64,000 nucleotides of DNA from DAISJM01 sp036821485 (GTDB taxonomy: Bacteria; Verrucomicrobiota; Kiritimatiellia; CAIQIC01; JAGNIJ01). The notes below the pieces were generated by a model. The model ran no database searches. It was given only the letters and a program-made list of their open reading frames with translations, and had not been told where the DNA came from. The translations under genes were made by a program, and so were the position numbers. The stretch lies in the NCBI GenBank assembly GCA_036821485.1, contig DAISJM010000015.1, positions 4,348 to 68,347 of the forward strand, in the 5' to 3' direction. This document shows, piece by piece, positions 35,000 to 43,525 of the stretch (position 1 is the first letter of the stretch; each line of letters starts with the position of its first letter).

Positions 35000-36033
35000 A
35001 GAGAATCCTGATGGTGGTCTTGGTGGTTCTGGTTGCCGCTGTGGCGTTGACGGCTTGCCAGCGGTCGAAGCCCGTTCTGCATGTCTACACGTGGGCGGAC
35101 TACGTCAAACCGGAGCTGATCACCCGCTTTGAGCAGGAGAATAACTGCAAGGTGGTCATCGACACGTTTGAGTCGAACGAGGCGATGTACGCGAAGCTGA
35201 AAGCCGGCGCAACGGGTTATGACGTCCTCTTTCCGAGCAGCTACATGGTCCGGCTCATGTTCGACCAGGGCATGCTCATGGCCCTCAATCACAACCTTCT
35301 GCCGAATCTCAAGAACGTCGATCCGGAGTACCTGAAGATCGCGATGGACAAGGAGATGCATCACAGCGCGCCGTACATGCTCACCACCAGCGGCATCGGC
35401 TATCTTGGGAGCAAGGTCGAGAATGTCGAGGCAAGCTGGTCCGTATTCGAGCGGGTGGACCTCAAGGGCCGCATGACCATGCTGAACGATATGCGTGAAA
35501 CACTCGGCGCCGCGCTGAAGTCGCTCGGCTTCAGCCTGAACACGCGCGACGAACGCGAGCTTGCGGCGGCGCGCGATGTGCTCATCCGGTGGAAGAAGAA
35601 CCTGGCGAAATTCGAGAACGAGCAGTACAAGACCGGGCTCGCCTCGGGCGAGTTCCTTCTCGTTCACGGCTACAGCGGCGACATCTTCCAAGCGCAGGAA
35701 GAGAATGAGGACATCGTGTTTGTCGTGCCGAAGGAAGGCACCTCGATCTCGTGCGACGACATGGTGATCCCGAAGGATGCGCCGCAGGTCGAGCTTGCGC
35801 ACAAGTTCATCAACTTCATCCACGACCCCGAGGTTGCAGCGGAAAATACCGAGTTCATCCAGTATCTCTGCCCCAACAGCGCCAGCTACCGCTTCCTGAG
35901 CGAGGAGATTCTGAACAACCCCGGCATCTTCCTGGCCGACGAGATCCGCTCGAAGTGCGAAGTGATCGAGGACTTGGGCGCGGACAACGCGAAGTATACG
36001 AAGGTGTGGGATGAAGTGAAGGCGGCGGACTAG
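34996..36033 (+). CDS. potD: Polyamine-binding lipoprotein
   Basis: 345 residues. The start at 34996 has GGAGGAG at 34984-34990. The lipoprotein signal 'RILMVVLVVLVAAVALTAC' ends in a lipobox Cys. The mature part has the family-1 extracellular binding-protein fold: 'VLHVYTWADYVKPELITRFE' at the N-terminus and a 'GYDVLFPSSYMV' strand, as in PotD. Anchoring by lipid rather than free periplasmic release differs from E. coli PotD. It delivers spermidine or putrescine to PotBC. A paired palindromic repeat follows the gene. Confidence 0.93.
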   Translation: MKRILMVVLVVLVAAVALTACQRSKPVLHVYTWADYVKPELITRFEQENNCKVVIDTFESNEAMYAKLKAGATGYDVLFPSSYMVRLMFDQGMLMALNHNLLPNLKNVDPEYLKIAMDKEMHHSAPYMLTTSGIGYLGSKVENVEASWSVFERVDLKGRMTMLNDMRETLGAALKSLGFSLNTRDERELAAARDVLIRWKKNLAKFENEQYKTGLASGEFLLVHGYSGDIFQAQEENEDIVFVVPKEGTSISCDDMVIPKDAPQVELAHKFINFIHDPEVAAENTEFIQYLCPNSASYRFLSEEILNNPGIFLADEIRSKCEVIEDLGADNAKYTKVWDEVKAAD

Positions 36034-36051
36034 CCGCCGGAAACCGGGTCA

Positions 36052-36101
36052 TTTTCCAACCCTTGGAAAAACAGGCCTTGGATTTTCCAAGGATTGGAAA
36101 A
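36052..36101. repeat. Paired palindromic repeat, copy 1
   Basis: Two 19-bp palindromes at 36052-36070 and 36083-36101, each with arms TTTTCCAA and TTGGAAAA. The 3-nt centres are CCC and GGA and the spacer is 12 nt. The copy lies between the potD stop and the start of the M28 lipoprotein gene at 36108. The reverse complement of copy 2 (46989) has the same two centres in the same order. Confidence 0.95.
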
Positions 36102-36107
36102 ACCGAC

Positions 36108-37085
36108 ATGGTCGACAGCTCCAAAGCCGCATGTCTCGTGGCCGCGTGCCTTCTGACGCTGGCCGGATGCCGTCCTGCAGCGAAACCCGCCCTGCCCCCC
36201 GTGACGGTGGTCGACCCGGCAGCATTCGACGGCGCGCGCGCGCTGGATGAGGCGAAGCGAATCGTCGGCCTCGGGTCGCGCGACGCCAATACGCCGGGCG
36301 CGGCCAACGCCGCGCGTTACCTTCTCGCGCGATTGAAGGCGCAGGGCGTTGCCGATGCGGAGATCGACGAGTTCAGCGATTACTGTCCGGACGGCGACTG
36401 CGTCTTTCGGAACGTCATCGGCCGCATTCCGGGCCAAGGCCAGGGGCTGGTGATCGTTGCCTCCCACTACGACACGAAGTCAGGCATTCCGGGTTTTGAG
36501 GGCGCGAATGATTCTGCTTCCAGTGCTGCGGTGCTCGTGGAATTGGCGGGCACGCTGGCGCGCGGGCCTGTGCTGCGGCCGGAGATATGGCTGGTGTTCT
36601 TCGATGGCGAGGAGTGCAAAGTTGGCTACGGGCCGCGCGACGGTTTTCACGGGAGCCGGCACCTCGCGGATCAGATGATCGTGCGGGATCGCATCAAGGA
36701 TACGAAGGCGTTTATCCTGCTGGATATGATCGGCGACCGCGATCTGACCGTCACGTTCCCGCGCAACACCACACCGCGCATCATTTCGATGTTCTTCACG
36801 GCCGCGTCCGAAGAGGGCGTTCGGGGCAAGTTTGCGCTGTCGGCCCTGGACATCGGCGATGATCACGATCCGTTTTTCAGGCTGGGCGTGCCGGCGGTGG
36901 ATGTGATCGATTTCCAATATGGCAGTGCGCCGGGACTGCATGACTACTGGCACACGCCGGAAGATACGATCGACAAGATTTCCGCCGAAAGTCTTCAAAC
37001 CATCGGCCGCGTCACGCTGCGGGTGTTGAATCGCCTTGCGGCGGAAGATGTGCCGGCGGCAGGCGGCGTGCTGCAAGCCAGGTAA
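36108..37085 (+). CDS. M28-family zinc hydrolase lipoprotein (glutaminyl cyclase-like)
   Basis: 325 residues starting at 36108; a longer frame would begin inside the palindromic repeat and is not credible. The lipobox lies in 'ACLLTLAGCRPAAKP'. The M28 metal ligands are visible: His and Asp in 'VIVASHYDTKSG', Asp in 'GANDSASSAAVLVE', Glu-Glu in 'FFDGEECKVG', Asp in 'LLDMIGDRDL' and His in 'DYWHTPEDT'. The 'GFHGSRHLADQM' segment resembles animal-type glutaminyl cyclases rather than classic aminopeptidases. It acts in the periplasm or at the outer membrane. The 3' end overlaps the convergent MauE-like gene by 74 bp. Confidence 0.87.
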   Translation: MVDSSKAACLVAACLLTLAGCRPAAKPALPPVTVVDPAAFDGARALDEAKRIVGLGSRDANTPGAANAARYLLARLKAQGVADAEIDEFSDYCPDGDCVFRNVIGRIPGQGQGLVIVASHYDTKSGIPGFEGANDSASSAAVLVELAGTLARGPVLRPEIWLVFFDGEECKVGYGPRDGFHGSRHLADQMIVRDRIKDTKAFILLDMIGDRDLTVTFPRNTTPRIISMFFTAASEEGVRGKFALSALDIGDDHDPFFRLGVPAVDVIDFQYGSAPGLHDYWHTPEDTIDKISAESLQTIGRVTLRVLNRLAAEDVPAAGGVLQAR

Positions 37086-37461
37086 CGCCGAGCAGGGCCA
37101 GGTTTCTCGCCACGTTCCACCAGCCGATCGTTTCTGCGTCGGAGTCGACCGAGAAACAGCCGCACGCCATGTTGATCCCGCGGAACAGATTGATGGCGAT
37201 CGCCGTGGTGAAGACGAGGAGCAGCGTGCCGATGATGACAGATGCTCCATCGCTGAGGCGTGGCACAAGCAGGGCGATGGCGGCGATAAGTTCCAGCCAC
37301 GGCAACAGGATGGCCATGAGATTGACGAGCGAGTAGGGGAGCATCTGGTAGCGATAGACGGCGAGGGCGAACTCGTGGGGGTGCGCGATCTTGGGCAGGC
37401 AGGCCGCCAGGAATACCGTCGCGAGAATAATGCGGCAGAGCCATGTGATGCCGCGCCTCAC
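37012..37461 (-). CDS. MauE/DoxX-family membrane protein
   Basis: About 149 residues with four membrane spans. GTG 37461 is preferred because it overlaps the rhodanese stop as GTGA and has a G-rich ribosome binding site; a start at 37500 is also open. 'CLPKIAHPHEFALAVYRYQM' and 'LPWLELIAAIALLVP' are the MauE pattern. 'GINMACGCFSVD' adds two close cysteines in a loop. MauE-type proteins are thought to support disulfide or redox chemistry for exported proteins. It is the last gene of the DUF1573-rhodanese-MauE run. Confidence 0.82.
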   Translation of the reverse strand: MRRGITWLCRIILATVFLAACLPKIAHPHEFALAVYRYQMLPYSLVNLMAILLPWLELIAAIALLVPRLSDGASVIIGTLLLVFTTAIAINLFRGINMACGCFSVDSDAETIGWWNVARNLALLGVTWLAARRLPPAHLPPQGDSTPAA

Positions 37462-37958
37462 GGTTGGCCCCCTTCCGTTGGCAGACCCTCGGCCCGCCAT
37501 TGATCAAATCCGCCGGCGTAGAGGACGATGTTGGTGAAGCCCGCCTTCTTCAAATACAGCGTCAGCAGGAATGACTCATCGCACTGCTTGCCGGAGCAAT
37601 AAGTCATGATCGGCTGCGAGGGGGAGAGGAGTACTTGGACGTGGGCCAATTCCTCCTCCACGTTGTCGTAGGGCAACGAGACCGCGCCCGGAATACGGCC
37701 GGCCTTGTAGTCGGCAGCGGGTCGCGCGTCGAGAATGATGCAGGCGTGTTGCGCGGCCAATTCTTTTGCGCGGGATGTCGTGACGAGGAGGACGCCCTCG
37801 CGAAGCGCCTTGGACTCGATGTAATTGCCCCAGTCCTCAGACCAGGGAATGCGGCGGGGTGAGACGGTGTTGGCGACGAAGCCGCACGCGACGGCCACGG
37901 CAAAGATCAAGAGAGCGTGTCCGACCGCCGGGCGTAATGCGCTGGCCTGTCCCCGCAT
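37458..37958 (-). CDS. Membrane-anchored rhodanese-like protein
   Basis: 166 residues. An N-terminal membrane segment ('GHALLIFAVAVACGFVA') is followed by a single rhodanese domain: 'CIILDARPAADYKAGRIPGA' and an active-site loop 'YCSGKQCDES' with the catalytic Cys. The domain faces the periplasm. Rhodanese domains carry persulfide sulfur. Gene order suggests it works with the MauE-like protein and the DUF1573 protein in an extracytoplasmic sulfur or redox process. Confidence 0.87.
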   Translation of the reverse strand: MRGQASALRPAVGHALLIFAVAVACGFVANTVSPRRIPWSEDWGNYIESKALREGVLLVTTSRAKELAAQHACIILDARPAADYKAGRIPGAVSLPYDNVEEELAHVQVLLSPSQPIMTYCSGKQCDESFLLTLYLKKAGFTNIVLYAGGFDQWRAEGLPTEGGQP

Positions 37959-37973
37959 GGTGATGCGTGTCTC

Positions 37974-38987
37974 CTACGGCGCCGAGGTGATCCTGAACGG
38001 GATGAGTATTTCCTTCATCTTTTCCATGTTCGTCAGGATGCGGATCGGTTTGCCGTCCAGTTCCTTCGACGCGTTGATGTTGGACAGTTCGATGCGCACG
38101 CCGCTCGGATCCATCTGGATGACACGGGCGTTGATGTTGGGATCGGGCGCCTCGACGCTGTTGATCGTGAGGGACTGGCCGCTTTCCGCGCGGATCATGA
38201 TGTAGCGCATGACGCCCTGATCGGCAGGCGCATTGAGGGGGATTTCCTCGGGGGCGTACGAGACTTCACCGACGACAAATGCGGAAGCGGAGATGTCGAT
38301 GGCCGGATACTTCGGGTGATCGGTTTCGAGGTGAACGTTGCCGCGGAGCGTGCCGCGTTCAAGCGGCGGAGCCGTGGCGATGGATATCTTGAAACTCTTT
38401 CCGTCATCCGCGAGATAGTTGGTGACGCCGAATTGCGGAATGCTGGATTCAAGCTTGGTGATCTTGACCACATTGGTGCCCTGGATGATGACGTCCACGA
38501 TGCCGGTTACGGTTGAGTCGGAAGTGATGCGCCCGAAGAATACCTGGCTTGGCGTCACCTGCAATTCGGAGATCGCCGTGCCCTCGAGTAACAAGGTCAT
38601 GTTGGGCGTTGCCGGGTCATTGGATTCCACGAAGATGGTTTTGTGTTGCGGGCCCATGCGGCCGCGGAGCGACAGGCGGGCCTTGATTTCGGTCGACTCC
38701 CCCGGCGGCACGGATGTCTGGGAGGTGTTGACGACGGTGCAGCCGCAGGAAGGTTTCACCCGCGCGATTTCCAGGGTCAGATTGCCTTCGTTGCGGACGG
38801 TGAAGATGTGCTCCACATCCAGCGAGTTATCCATTTCGCCGAAGTTAAACGTGGGTTCGTCGCAGACGATTTTTGGGGCGGGCTCGGGAGCGGCGACCGG
38901 GGCCGGAGCCTGTTCCGTTTCCTGCGCGAGAACCGGCAGGCTGGATGCGGCAAGAAGGGCGAGGCAGACAAGGGCAATGCGTTTCAT
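37974..38987 (-). CDS. DUF1573-domain exported protein
   Basis: 337 residues from ATG 38987, which has GGAG 6 nt upstream. A signal peptide ('RIALVCLALLAASSLPVLA') precedes a Pro/Ala linker. Residues about 45-150 are a DUF1573 beta-sandwich with the signature 'VKPSCGCTVVNTSQ'; further beta-sandwich repeats follow to the end. The family function is unknown. It starts the operon with the rhodanese gene (15-bp gap) and the MauE-like gene, an arrangement I recall from PVC genomes. Confidence 0.88.
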   Translation of the reverse strand: MKRIALVCLALLAASSLPVLAQETEQAPAPVAAPEPAPKIVCDEPTFNFGEMDNSLDVEHIFTVRNEGNLTLEIARVKPSCGCTVVNTSQTSVPPGESTEIKARLSLRGRMGPQHKTIFVESNDPATPNMTLLLEGTAISELQVTPSQVFFGRITSDSTVTGIVDVIIQGTNVVKITKLESSIPQFGVTNYLADDGKSFKISIATAPPLERGTLRGNVHLETDHPKYPAIDISASAFVVGEVSYAPEEIPLNAPADQGVMRYIMIRAESGQSLTINSVEAPDPNINARVIQMDPSGVRIELSNINASKELDGKPIRILTNMEKMKEILIPFRITSAP

Positions 38988-39089
38988 ATTTGTCTCCGAA
39001 AACAGCGGTGAAATCACGGTAAACCGTAGTCCACCTGCGGCCGAGATTCAACAAGTTTGAGTGTGCCGGGGCCCCGGGCGTTCAATGAT

Positions 39090-39788
39090 TCAGCGCATGG
39101 CGTTGGCCATCAGGGCCTGGTAAACCGTTTGGGCGATGATGGTCGCGCCTTCCGCGTTGGGGTGGACGCCGTCGGGGAGCAACCCGGGCTTGTCCTTCAG
39201 GGCCGCGTGAACGTCGATAAGACCAACGCCGCGCTCGGCGGCCGCGGCGCGGATGATGGGGATGACGTCCTTCTCAATGGCGGATTCCTGCGATTTGCGC
39301 AAAAGCCCCATCAGCGGCGGCGGGTAACACGCGTAGATGTGGGGGAGGCCGGGGAGCTTGCTGAAATGGTCCAGCATGTTCTTGAGATCGGGACCGAACT
39401 GGGCCTTGCGGAGCCAGTTGTTCATCTTCGTATCGTTCGTGCCGAGCATGAGGATGATGATGTTGGGGCGAAATTCACCGACAGCCTTGAACTCGGGAAG
39501 ATTCCAATAGGGGTAGTCTCCATTGCGCATCAGGGTCGCGCCGCTTACGCCGAAGTTGACCACCTCGTAGTTGCTGCCCAGCAGGCGACCAAGTACGGCG
39601 GGGTAGCAGTTGGCTTCGCGATTCTGTACGCCCTGTCCGAACGTAATGCTGTCGCCCACGCAGGCGACGCGGATTCGCGCGCGCACGTTGGCCGGCGGTT
39701 CGGCACCGACAGGGCTCTGTCCAGAAGCGGCCGTCATAAGCGTGAGCAGCAGCAATCCGCCATACAGGCTGTTGAATTTGACCCTCAT
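39090..39788 (-). CDS. SGNH/GDSL hydrolase, exported
   Basis: 232 residues with a signal peptide near 'SLYGGLLLLTLMTAASGQ'. SGNH blocks are complete: block I 'VACVGDSITFGQG' with the nucleophile Ser, the block II Gly in 'VNFGVSGATL', the block III Asn in 'LMLGTNDTKMN' and the block V Asp-x2-His in 'LPDGVHPNAEG'. It probably removes acyl or acetyl esters from carbohydrates outside the cytoplasm. It is divergent from the Ser/Thr kinase gene. Confidence 0.9.
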   Translation of the reverse strand: MRVKFNSLYGGLLLLTLMTAASGQSPVGAEPPANVRARIRVACVGDSITFGQGVQNREANCYPAVLGRLLGSNYEVVNFGVSGATLMRNGDYPYWNLPEFKAVGEFRPNIIILMLGTNDTKMNNWLRKAQFGPDLKNMLDHFSKLPGLPHIYACYPPPLMGLLRKSQESAIEKDVIPIIRAAAAERGVGLIDVHAALKDKPGLLPDGVHPNAEGATIIAQTVYQALMANAMR

Positions 39789-39917
39789 CCCTGCATACCC
39801 ATACCAGCCGGCAGCGGGCTTTTCAAGGCACGTTCGAGATGGGGGGTATACAGCCTTTGGCCCTCATGCTATGTATAACGCGGATAAGAGTGGGATCGGG
39901 CCCACGCGTTTAGCACC

Positions 39918-42215
39918 ATGGATGCCATCATCAATCTTCCCGGCTACGATTTGGGTGACAAGATCGGCGAGGGCGGCATGGCCACCGTCTGGATGGCCCG
40001 CCAGATAGCCCTCGATCGCACGGTCGCCGTCAAGATTCTCTCCACCCATCTCGTCGACGATTCCGACGCGATCCAGAAGTTCCGGCAGGAGGCGCAGGCT
40101 GCTGCCCGTCTCAAGCATCCCGGCATTGTGCAGGTGTACGATGCGGGCGAGTCGGACGGCTTGCTTTACTTCGTGATGGAATTCGTTGCCGGGTGCACGG
40201 TGAGCGAGTTGCTCGAGAAGCGTGGACGGCTGACCGAGCGCAATGCGCTTCTGATCGTCGAGGGCGTTGCCACAGCCCTCAGGTATGCCTGGGACGAGGC
40301 CCGCCTTGTCCACTGCGACATCAAGCCGTCAAACATCATGATCGACCAGGATGGGTCGGTGAAAGTGGCCGATCTTGGGCTGGCAAGGCTCACGGGCATG
40401 ACCGGGGTGAAGGCGGACGAGGCGATGATCGAAGGCACGCCGCACTATACGTCGCCGGAGCAGGCGCGCGGGGAGAGCGATCTCGATTGCCGGGCCGACA
40501 TCTACTCGCTCGGAGCGATGCTGTATCACCTGCTCACCGGGCGGGTGCCGTTTGGTGATCGCAGCGGTACCGCCGCGTTGGAGTGCCAAGGTTCCGGCTT
40601 TCTTCCCGATCCCCAGGACGTCAACCACGAGCTGACGCTCGGTGTGGCGTGGCTCGTCGAGAAGATGATGGTCAAAGATCGGACCATACGCATCGCGACG
40701 TGGGCGGAGCTCCTGACGGACATCGAGGCGGTCAAGCACGGCGAAATGCCGCCGGGCAAACCACCCTCTGCGGGACAGAGCACAATCCTGCGCAGCGAGC
40801 TGCGGTCCTATTCCAAGCCGCCGTCCAAGGTCGAGGAATTGGAACTGCAGCCCGAGGCGGCACCGCACAAGCCGAAGACCAAGGCGAAGATCAAGGCCAA
40901 GGATACAGAGGCCGGTGCCAGGCAGAAAATCGTACTGCCCAAGGAATTGCGCGCGAAATCGTCCCGGTCATTTGCTCATCGCCCATCGGAGATGTCGCGC
41001 GCTTTCTACTCGCTCGTGGTGATGCTGGTGGCGGTCCTGATGGCCTATGGGGCATTGAGTTTCTTCCGCTATGCCCGGGATCATAAATCAAAATCGGATT
41101 CGACGTACTGGGAGCAGGTGGTCCCGCCGAGATCGCAAATCGAACTGGCGGCCAAACCAAGCGAGACCGCGTCCGGAAAGAAGGTCGTGTATCGCGTGCA
41201 GGCAAACGGCAATGCCGCCAAGCCTGCTTCCCCGGGGCAGACCATCAAGTGGCAGAATCCTTCATTCCGCCGCGGCGCGCAGCTGTTCAACGATGCGCTG
41301 GAGAAGTACAAGGCTTACTCGACGACCAAGCAGAATCCACAGGTGCTTCCCGTCGTCGAAAAGCAGTGCCGGGATGCGATCAAGGAATTCGAGTCCATCC
41401 GCAAGGTGGCGCCGCCGGAGGTGAATATCGGCCGGCTTGTGGATCAGTGTTACGGATTGATTGCCAATGTCCGGCAGTCGACGTTGCTGGTTTCCTCTTC
41501 CGGTGCGCCGTCGTCGCGATCAGAACCGGTGAAGCCCTCAACGGTGGGTGTTCCGCCTTCGGCAATGGCTGCACCCGGCAGTGACAAGAAGGACCTGGTC
41601 CTTGCGACGTCATGGAATGCGCCACAGCGCGGAGGCGAGATCGTACTCGAAGATCTGCGCGGCCTTCTGGCCGACCGTGGGCAGGCGGATGTGGACCTTG
41701 TGGCGGACAAGACCTTGATGTTGTACGGGCCGATCTACTACCTCATGCCGATCAGCGAAGCCGCGCGTACGTTGGGCCAGTCGCTTTCGCCGAAGAAAAG
41801 CGTGAGTTGCCCGGGCTTTCCCAAAGACAGCTTCTTCGCCCACGCGGTGGAAGGCGATTTTGGCGAAGGCTTCAAAACATTGCTGTTGGTGACCGACAGT
41901 ACGGATCGCATCGTGGCGGTGCAGCTCGTCGACGAGCATCCGGACAAATCCCTTTGGCTGGACCCGCAGGTGTTCAGCGACAAGTGGCATGTCTACAACT
42001 TCATCCAACAGCGGTCCAAGGGCAGCGCGAAGTGGAAGATTGGGCAGCGCGTGGAAACCATTGGCCGCACGGTGCGGATCGATTCCGAACTCGTGGCCAA
42101 CGATGAGTTTGGATACTTCGGGCTTGGAGATTCAAAGGAACGGGTGCAGCTCTACCTGCCCCAGCCGATCGTGAATCTCATCCTCTTCCGGATCGAGGCG
42201 CTCAAGAGGATTTGA
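39918..42215 (+). CDS. Membrane Ser/Thr protein kinase (PknB-type)
   Basis: 765 residues. The kinase domain is residues about 8-275: Gly loop 'IGEGGMATVWMARQ', Lys39 in 'VAVKIL', catalytic loop 'HCDIKPSNIM' (Cys replaces Arg, so a non-RD kinase), 'VADLGLARL' (the DFG position reads DLG) and 'GTPHYTSPEQARGESD'. A basic linker leads to one membrane span at about 364-385 ('LVVMLVAVLMAYGALSF'). The roughly 380-residue C-terminal part is extracytoplasmic and unassigned. It probably senses an envelope signal. The lipoprotein and NUDIX genes follow on the same strand. Confidence 0.9.
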   Translation: MDAIINLPGYDLGDKIGEGGMATVWMARQIALDRTVAVKILSTHLVDDSDAIQKFRQEAQAAARLKHPGIVQVYDAGESDGLLYFVMEFVAGCTVSELLEKRGRLTERNALLIVEGVATALRYAWDEARLVHCDIKPSNIMIDQDGSVKVADLGLARLTGMTGVKADEAMIEGTPHYTSPEQARGESDLDCRADIYSLGAMLYHLLTGRVPFGDRSGTAALECQGSGFLPDPQDVNHELTLGVAWLVEKMMVKDRTIRIATWAELLTDIEAVKHGEMPPGKPPSAGQSTILRSELRSYSKPPSKVEELELQPEAAPHKPKTKAKIKAKDTEAGARQKIVLPKELRAKSSRSFAHRPSEMSRAFYSLVVMLVAVLMAYGALSFFRYARDHKSKSDSTYWEQVVPPRSQIELAAKPSETASGKKVVYRVQANGNAAKPASPGQTIKWQNPSFRRGAQLFNDALEKYKAYSTTKQNPQVLPVVEKQCRDAIKEFESIRKVAPPEVNIGRLVDQCYGLIANVRQSTLLVSSSGAPSSRSEPVKPSTVGVPPSAMAAPGSDKKDLVLATSWNAPQRGGEIVLEDLRGLLADRGQADVDLVADKTLMLYGPIYYLMPISEAARTLGQSLSPKKSVSCPGFPKDSFFAHAVEGDFGEGFKTLLLVTDSTDRIVAVQLVDEHPDKSLWLDPQVFSDKWHVYNFIQQRSKGSAKWKIGQRVETIGRTVRIDSELVANDEFGYFGLGDSKERVQLYLPQPIVNLILFRIEALKRI

Positions 42216-42271
42216 GTTTGGCGTCCGTTACGGTATCGTTGCGGAACGGAAGACGAGGAAGCGAGGGAAGC

Positions 42272-42628
42272 ATGAAAAGATACCTTCTGCTGTTGGTCGT
42301 GGTGGTGGCCGTGGTGACGGGGTGCAATTCCCGCAAGCCGCCGGAGATTACCATTGCCAATGCCTCCGAGTCCGAGCTTCACGATATTGTTGTCCGGGGC
42401 AACGGCTATCGGACCATCGTGAACATTCTGAAGCCCGGGGAGTCGCAGCGGATCACGGTCAATCCGTCCGGAGAGTCTGAAGTGGTTGTCGAGATGGCCA
42501 CGCCAAAAGGCTACGTGACGACGGGCCCGCTTGCCTACTTTGAACCTCGCGGCGGGTATTTCGTCCGCCTGATCATCACGCCGGAGTTCAAGGTCGAGGC
42601 CTCGGTCGGCATGCGGCCCATGTTCTGA
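42272..42628 (+). CDS. Small hypothetical lipoprotein
   Basis: 118 residues starting at 42272, with AGGG 4 nt upstream; an earlier in-frame start lacks a signal. Lipoprotein signal 'YLLLLVVVVAVVTGC'. The mature domain is a short beta-rich unit ('GNGYRTIVNILKPGESQRIT') resembling a small Ig-like or carboxypeptidase-regulatory fold. I do not recognise a named family. It sits 56 bp after the kinase gene and may belong to its transcript. Confidence 0.72.
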   Translation: MKRYLLLLVVVVAVVTGCNSRKPPEITIANASESELHDIVVRGNGYRTIVNILKPGESQRITVNPSGESEVVVEMATPKGYVTTGPLAYFEPRGGYFVRLIITPEFKVEASVGMRPMF

Positions 42629-42663
42629 GCCCGGGGTGCCGGCTGATCATCCGGAGGCGATAG

Positions 42664-43287
42664 ATGGATCCCAAATGGCTGGAATGGGCGAAGCGTCTTC
42701 AAGCCACGGCACAGAACGGACTTCAATACGCGCAGAGCCCCTTCGACCGCGAGCGGTTCCAACTCGTCCAGAGCATCGCGGCCGAAATCCTGACGTCGCA
42801 CACCACGCTGGAGCCGGTGCGCGTTCACGAGATCATGGATTCCGAAACGGGCTACGCAACGCCGAAAGTCGATGTTCGCGGCGTGGTGTTCAAGGACCAT
42901 GAACTGCTGATGGTCCGCGAGAAATTCGACGGACGCTGGACGGTGCCGGGCGGATGGGCCGATGTGAGCGAAACACCCAGCCAGGCGGTGGTGCGCGAGA
43001 TTCGCGAGGAAGCCGGCTTCGAAACTCGCGTCACAAAAGTGCTGGCGGTCTACGACCGGAGCCGCCAAGGCCACGTGCCGCCATATCCTTTCCACGTTTA
43101 CAAGTTGTTCTTCCAATGCGAGCTGCTCGGTGGCAAGGCGACCACGAGTATCGAAACGGAAGAGGTGCGCTTCTTTGCAGAGAACGAGATTCCTTCGGAC
43201 CTTTCCATCCCACGGGTGAACGCGACCCAGATCGCGCGCTTCTTCGAGCATCTGCGCCACCCTGACTGGCCCACCGAGTTTGACTGA
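42664..43287 (+). CDS. NUDIX hydrolase with N-terminal NUDIX-associated domain
   Basis: 207 residues; GGAGG lies 6 nt before the ATG. An N-terminal helical segment (about 1-55) of the Nudix_N type precedes the NUDIX fold. The NUDIX box is 'GWADVSETPSQAVVREIREE' followed by AGF, with all catalytic Glu residues present. This architecture is found in ADP-ribose or CDP-choline pyrophosphatases of other bacteria; the exact nucleotide substrate cannot be decided here. Confidence 0.9.
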   Translation: MDPKWLEWAKRLQATAQNGLQYAQSPFDRERFQLVQSIAAEILTSHTTLEPVRVHEIMDSETGYATPKVDVRGVVFKDHELLMVREKFDGRWTVPGGWADVSETPSQAVVREIREEAGFETRVTKVLAVYDRSRQGHVPPYPFHVYKLFFQCELLGGKATTSIETEEVRFFAENEIPSDLSIPRVNATQIARFFEHLRHPDWPTEFD

Positions 43288-43339
43288 TTTTGATGGATAT
43301 CCCGCCTCGTCGAACGGTTGACCCGGATCGAAAAAACGT

Positions 43340-43369
43340 TTGCGAAGAACTATATCGCATGGGTGTTAT
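43340..43369 (+). promoter_or_regulatory. Possible promoter of the tandem CxxC membrane protein genes
   Basis: TTGCGA (43340-43345) and TGTTAT (43364-43369) are 18 bp apart in an AT-rich patch. The 43288-43525 spacer holds nothing else that I recognise, and the leader to the first gene would be about 150 nt. Confidence 0.35.
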
Positions 43370-43525
43370 AACCTGCCTGCCAGTAGGGATTTACTGACAT
43401 GCGTGTTTTGGGATTGCCATGGCTTTTCATCGTCGCTAGGGTGCGCGGCTTACGTGTTGATTCACCCTCGTGCTGCTCCGGGATGTGTGACGTGCGGCGG
43501 AGGGGCCGCCACAGGGGATGTTGGG

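Noticed and set aside
36052..36101. A CRISPR array reading of the 31-bp periodic units.
   Set aside because: Only two units per site, perfect palindromes of 19 bp, 12-nt spacers and no cas genes.
36052..36101. An intrinsic terminator reading of the TTTTCCAA/TTGGAAAA palindromes.
   Set aside because: The stem is short and not GC-rich, no T run follows, and copies occur both 5' and 3' of genes.
36063..36107. An extended N-terminus for the M28 lipoprotein starting in repeat copy 1.
   Set aside because: It would place repeat-encoded residues before a clean lipoprotein signal that starts at 36108.
43340..43525. A 62-codon N-terminal extension of the first CxxC membrane protein.
   Set aside because: The paralog begins at the equivalent 'MSK', and a promoter-like sequence lies inside the extension.
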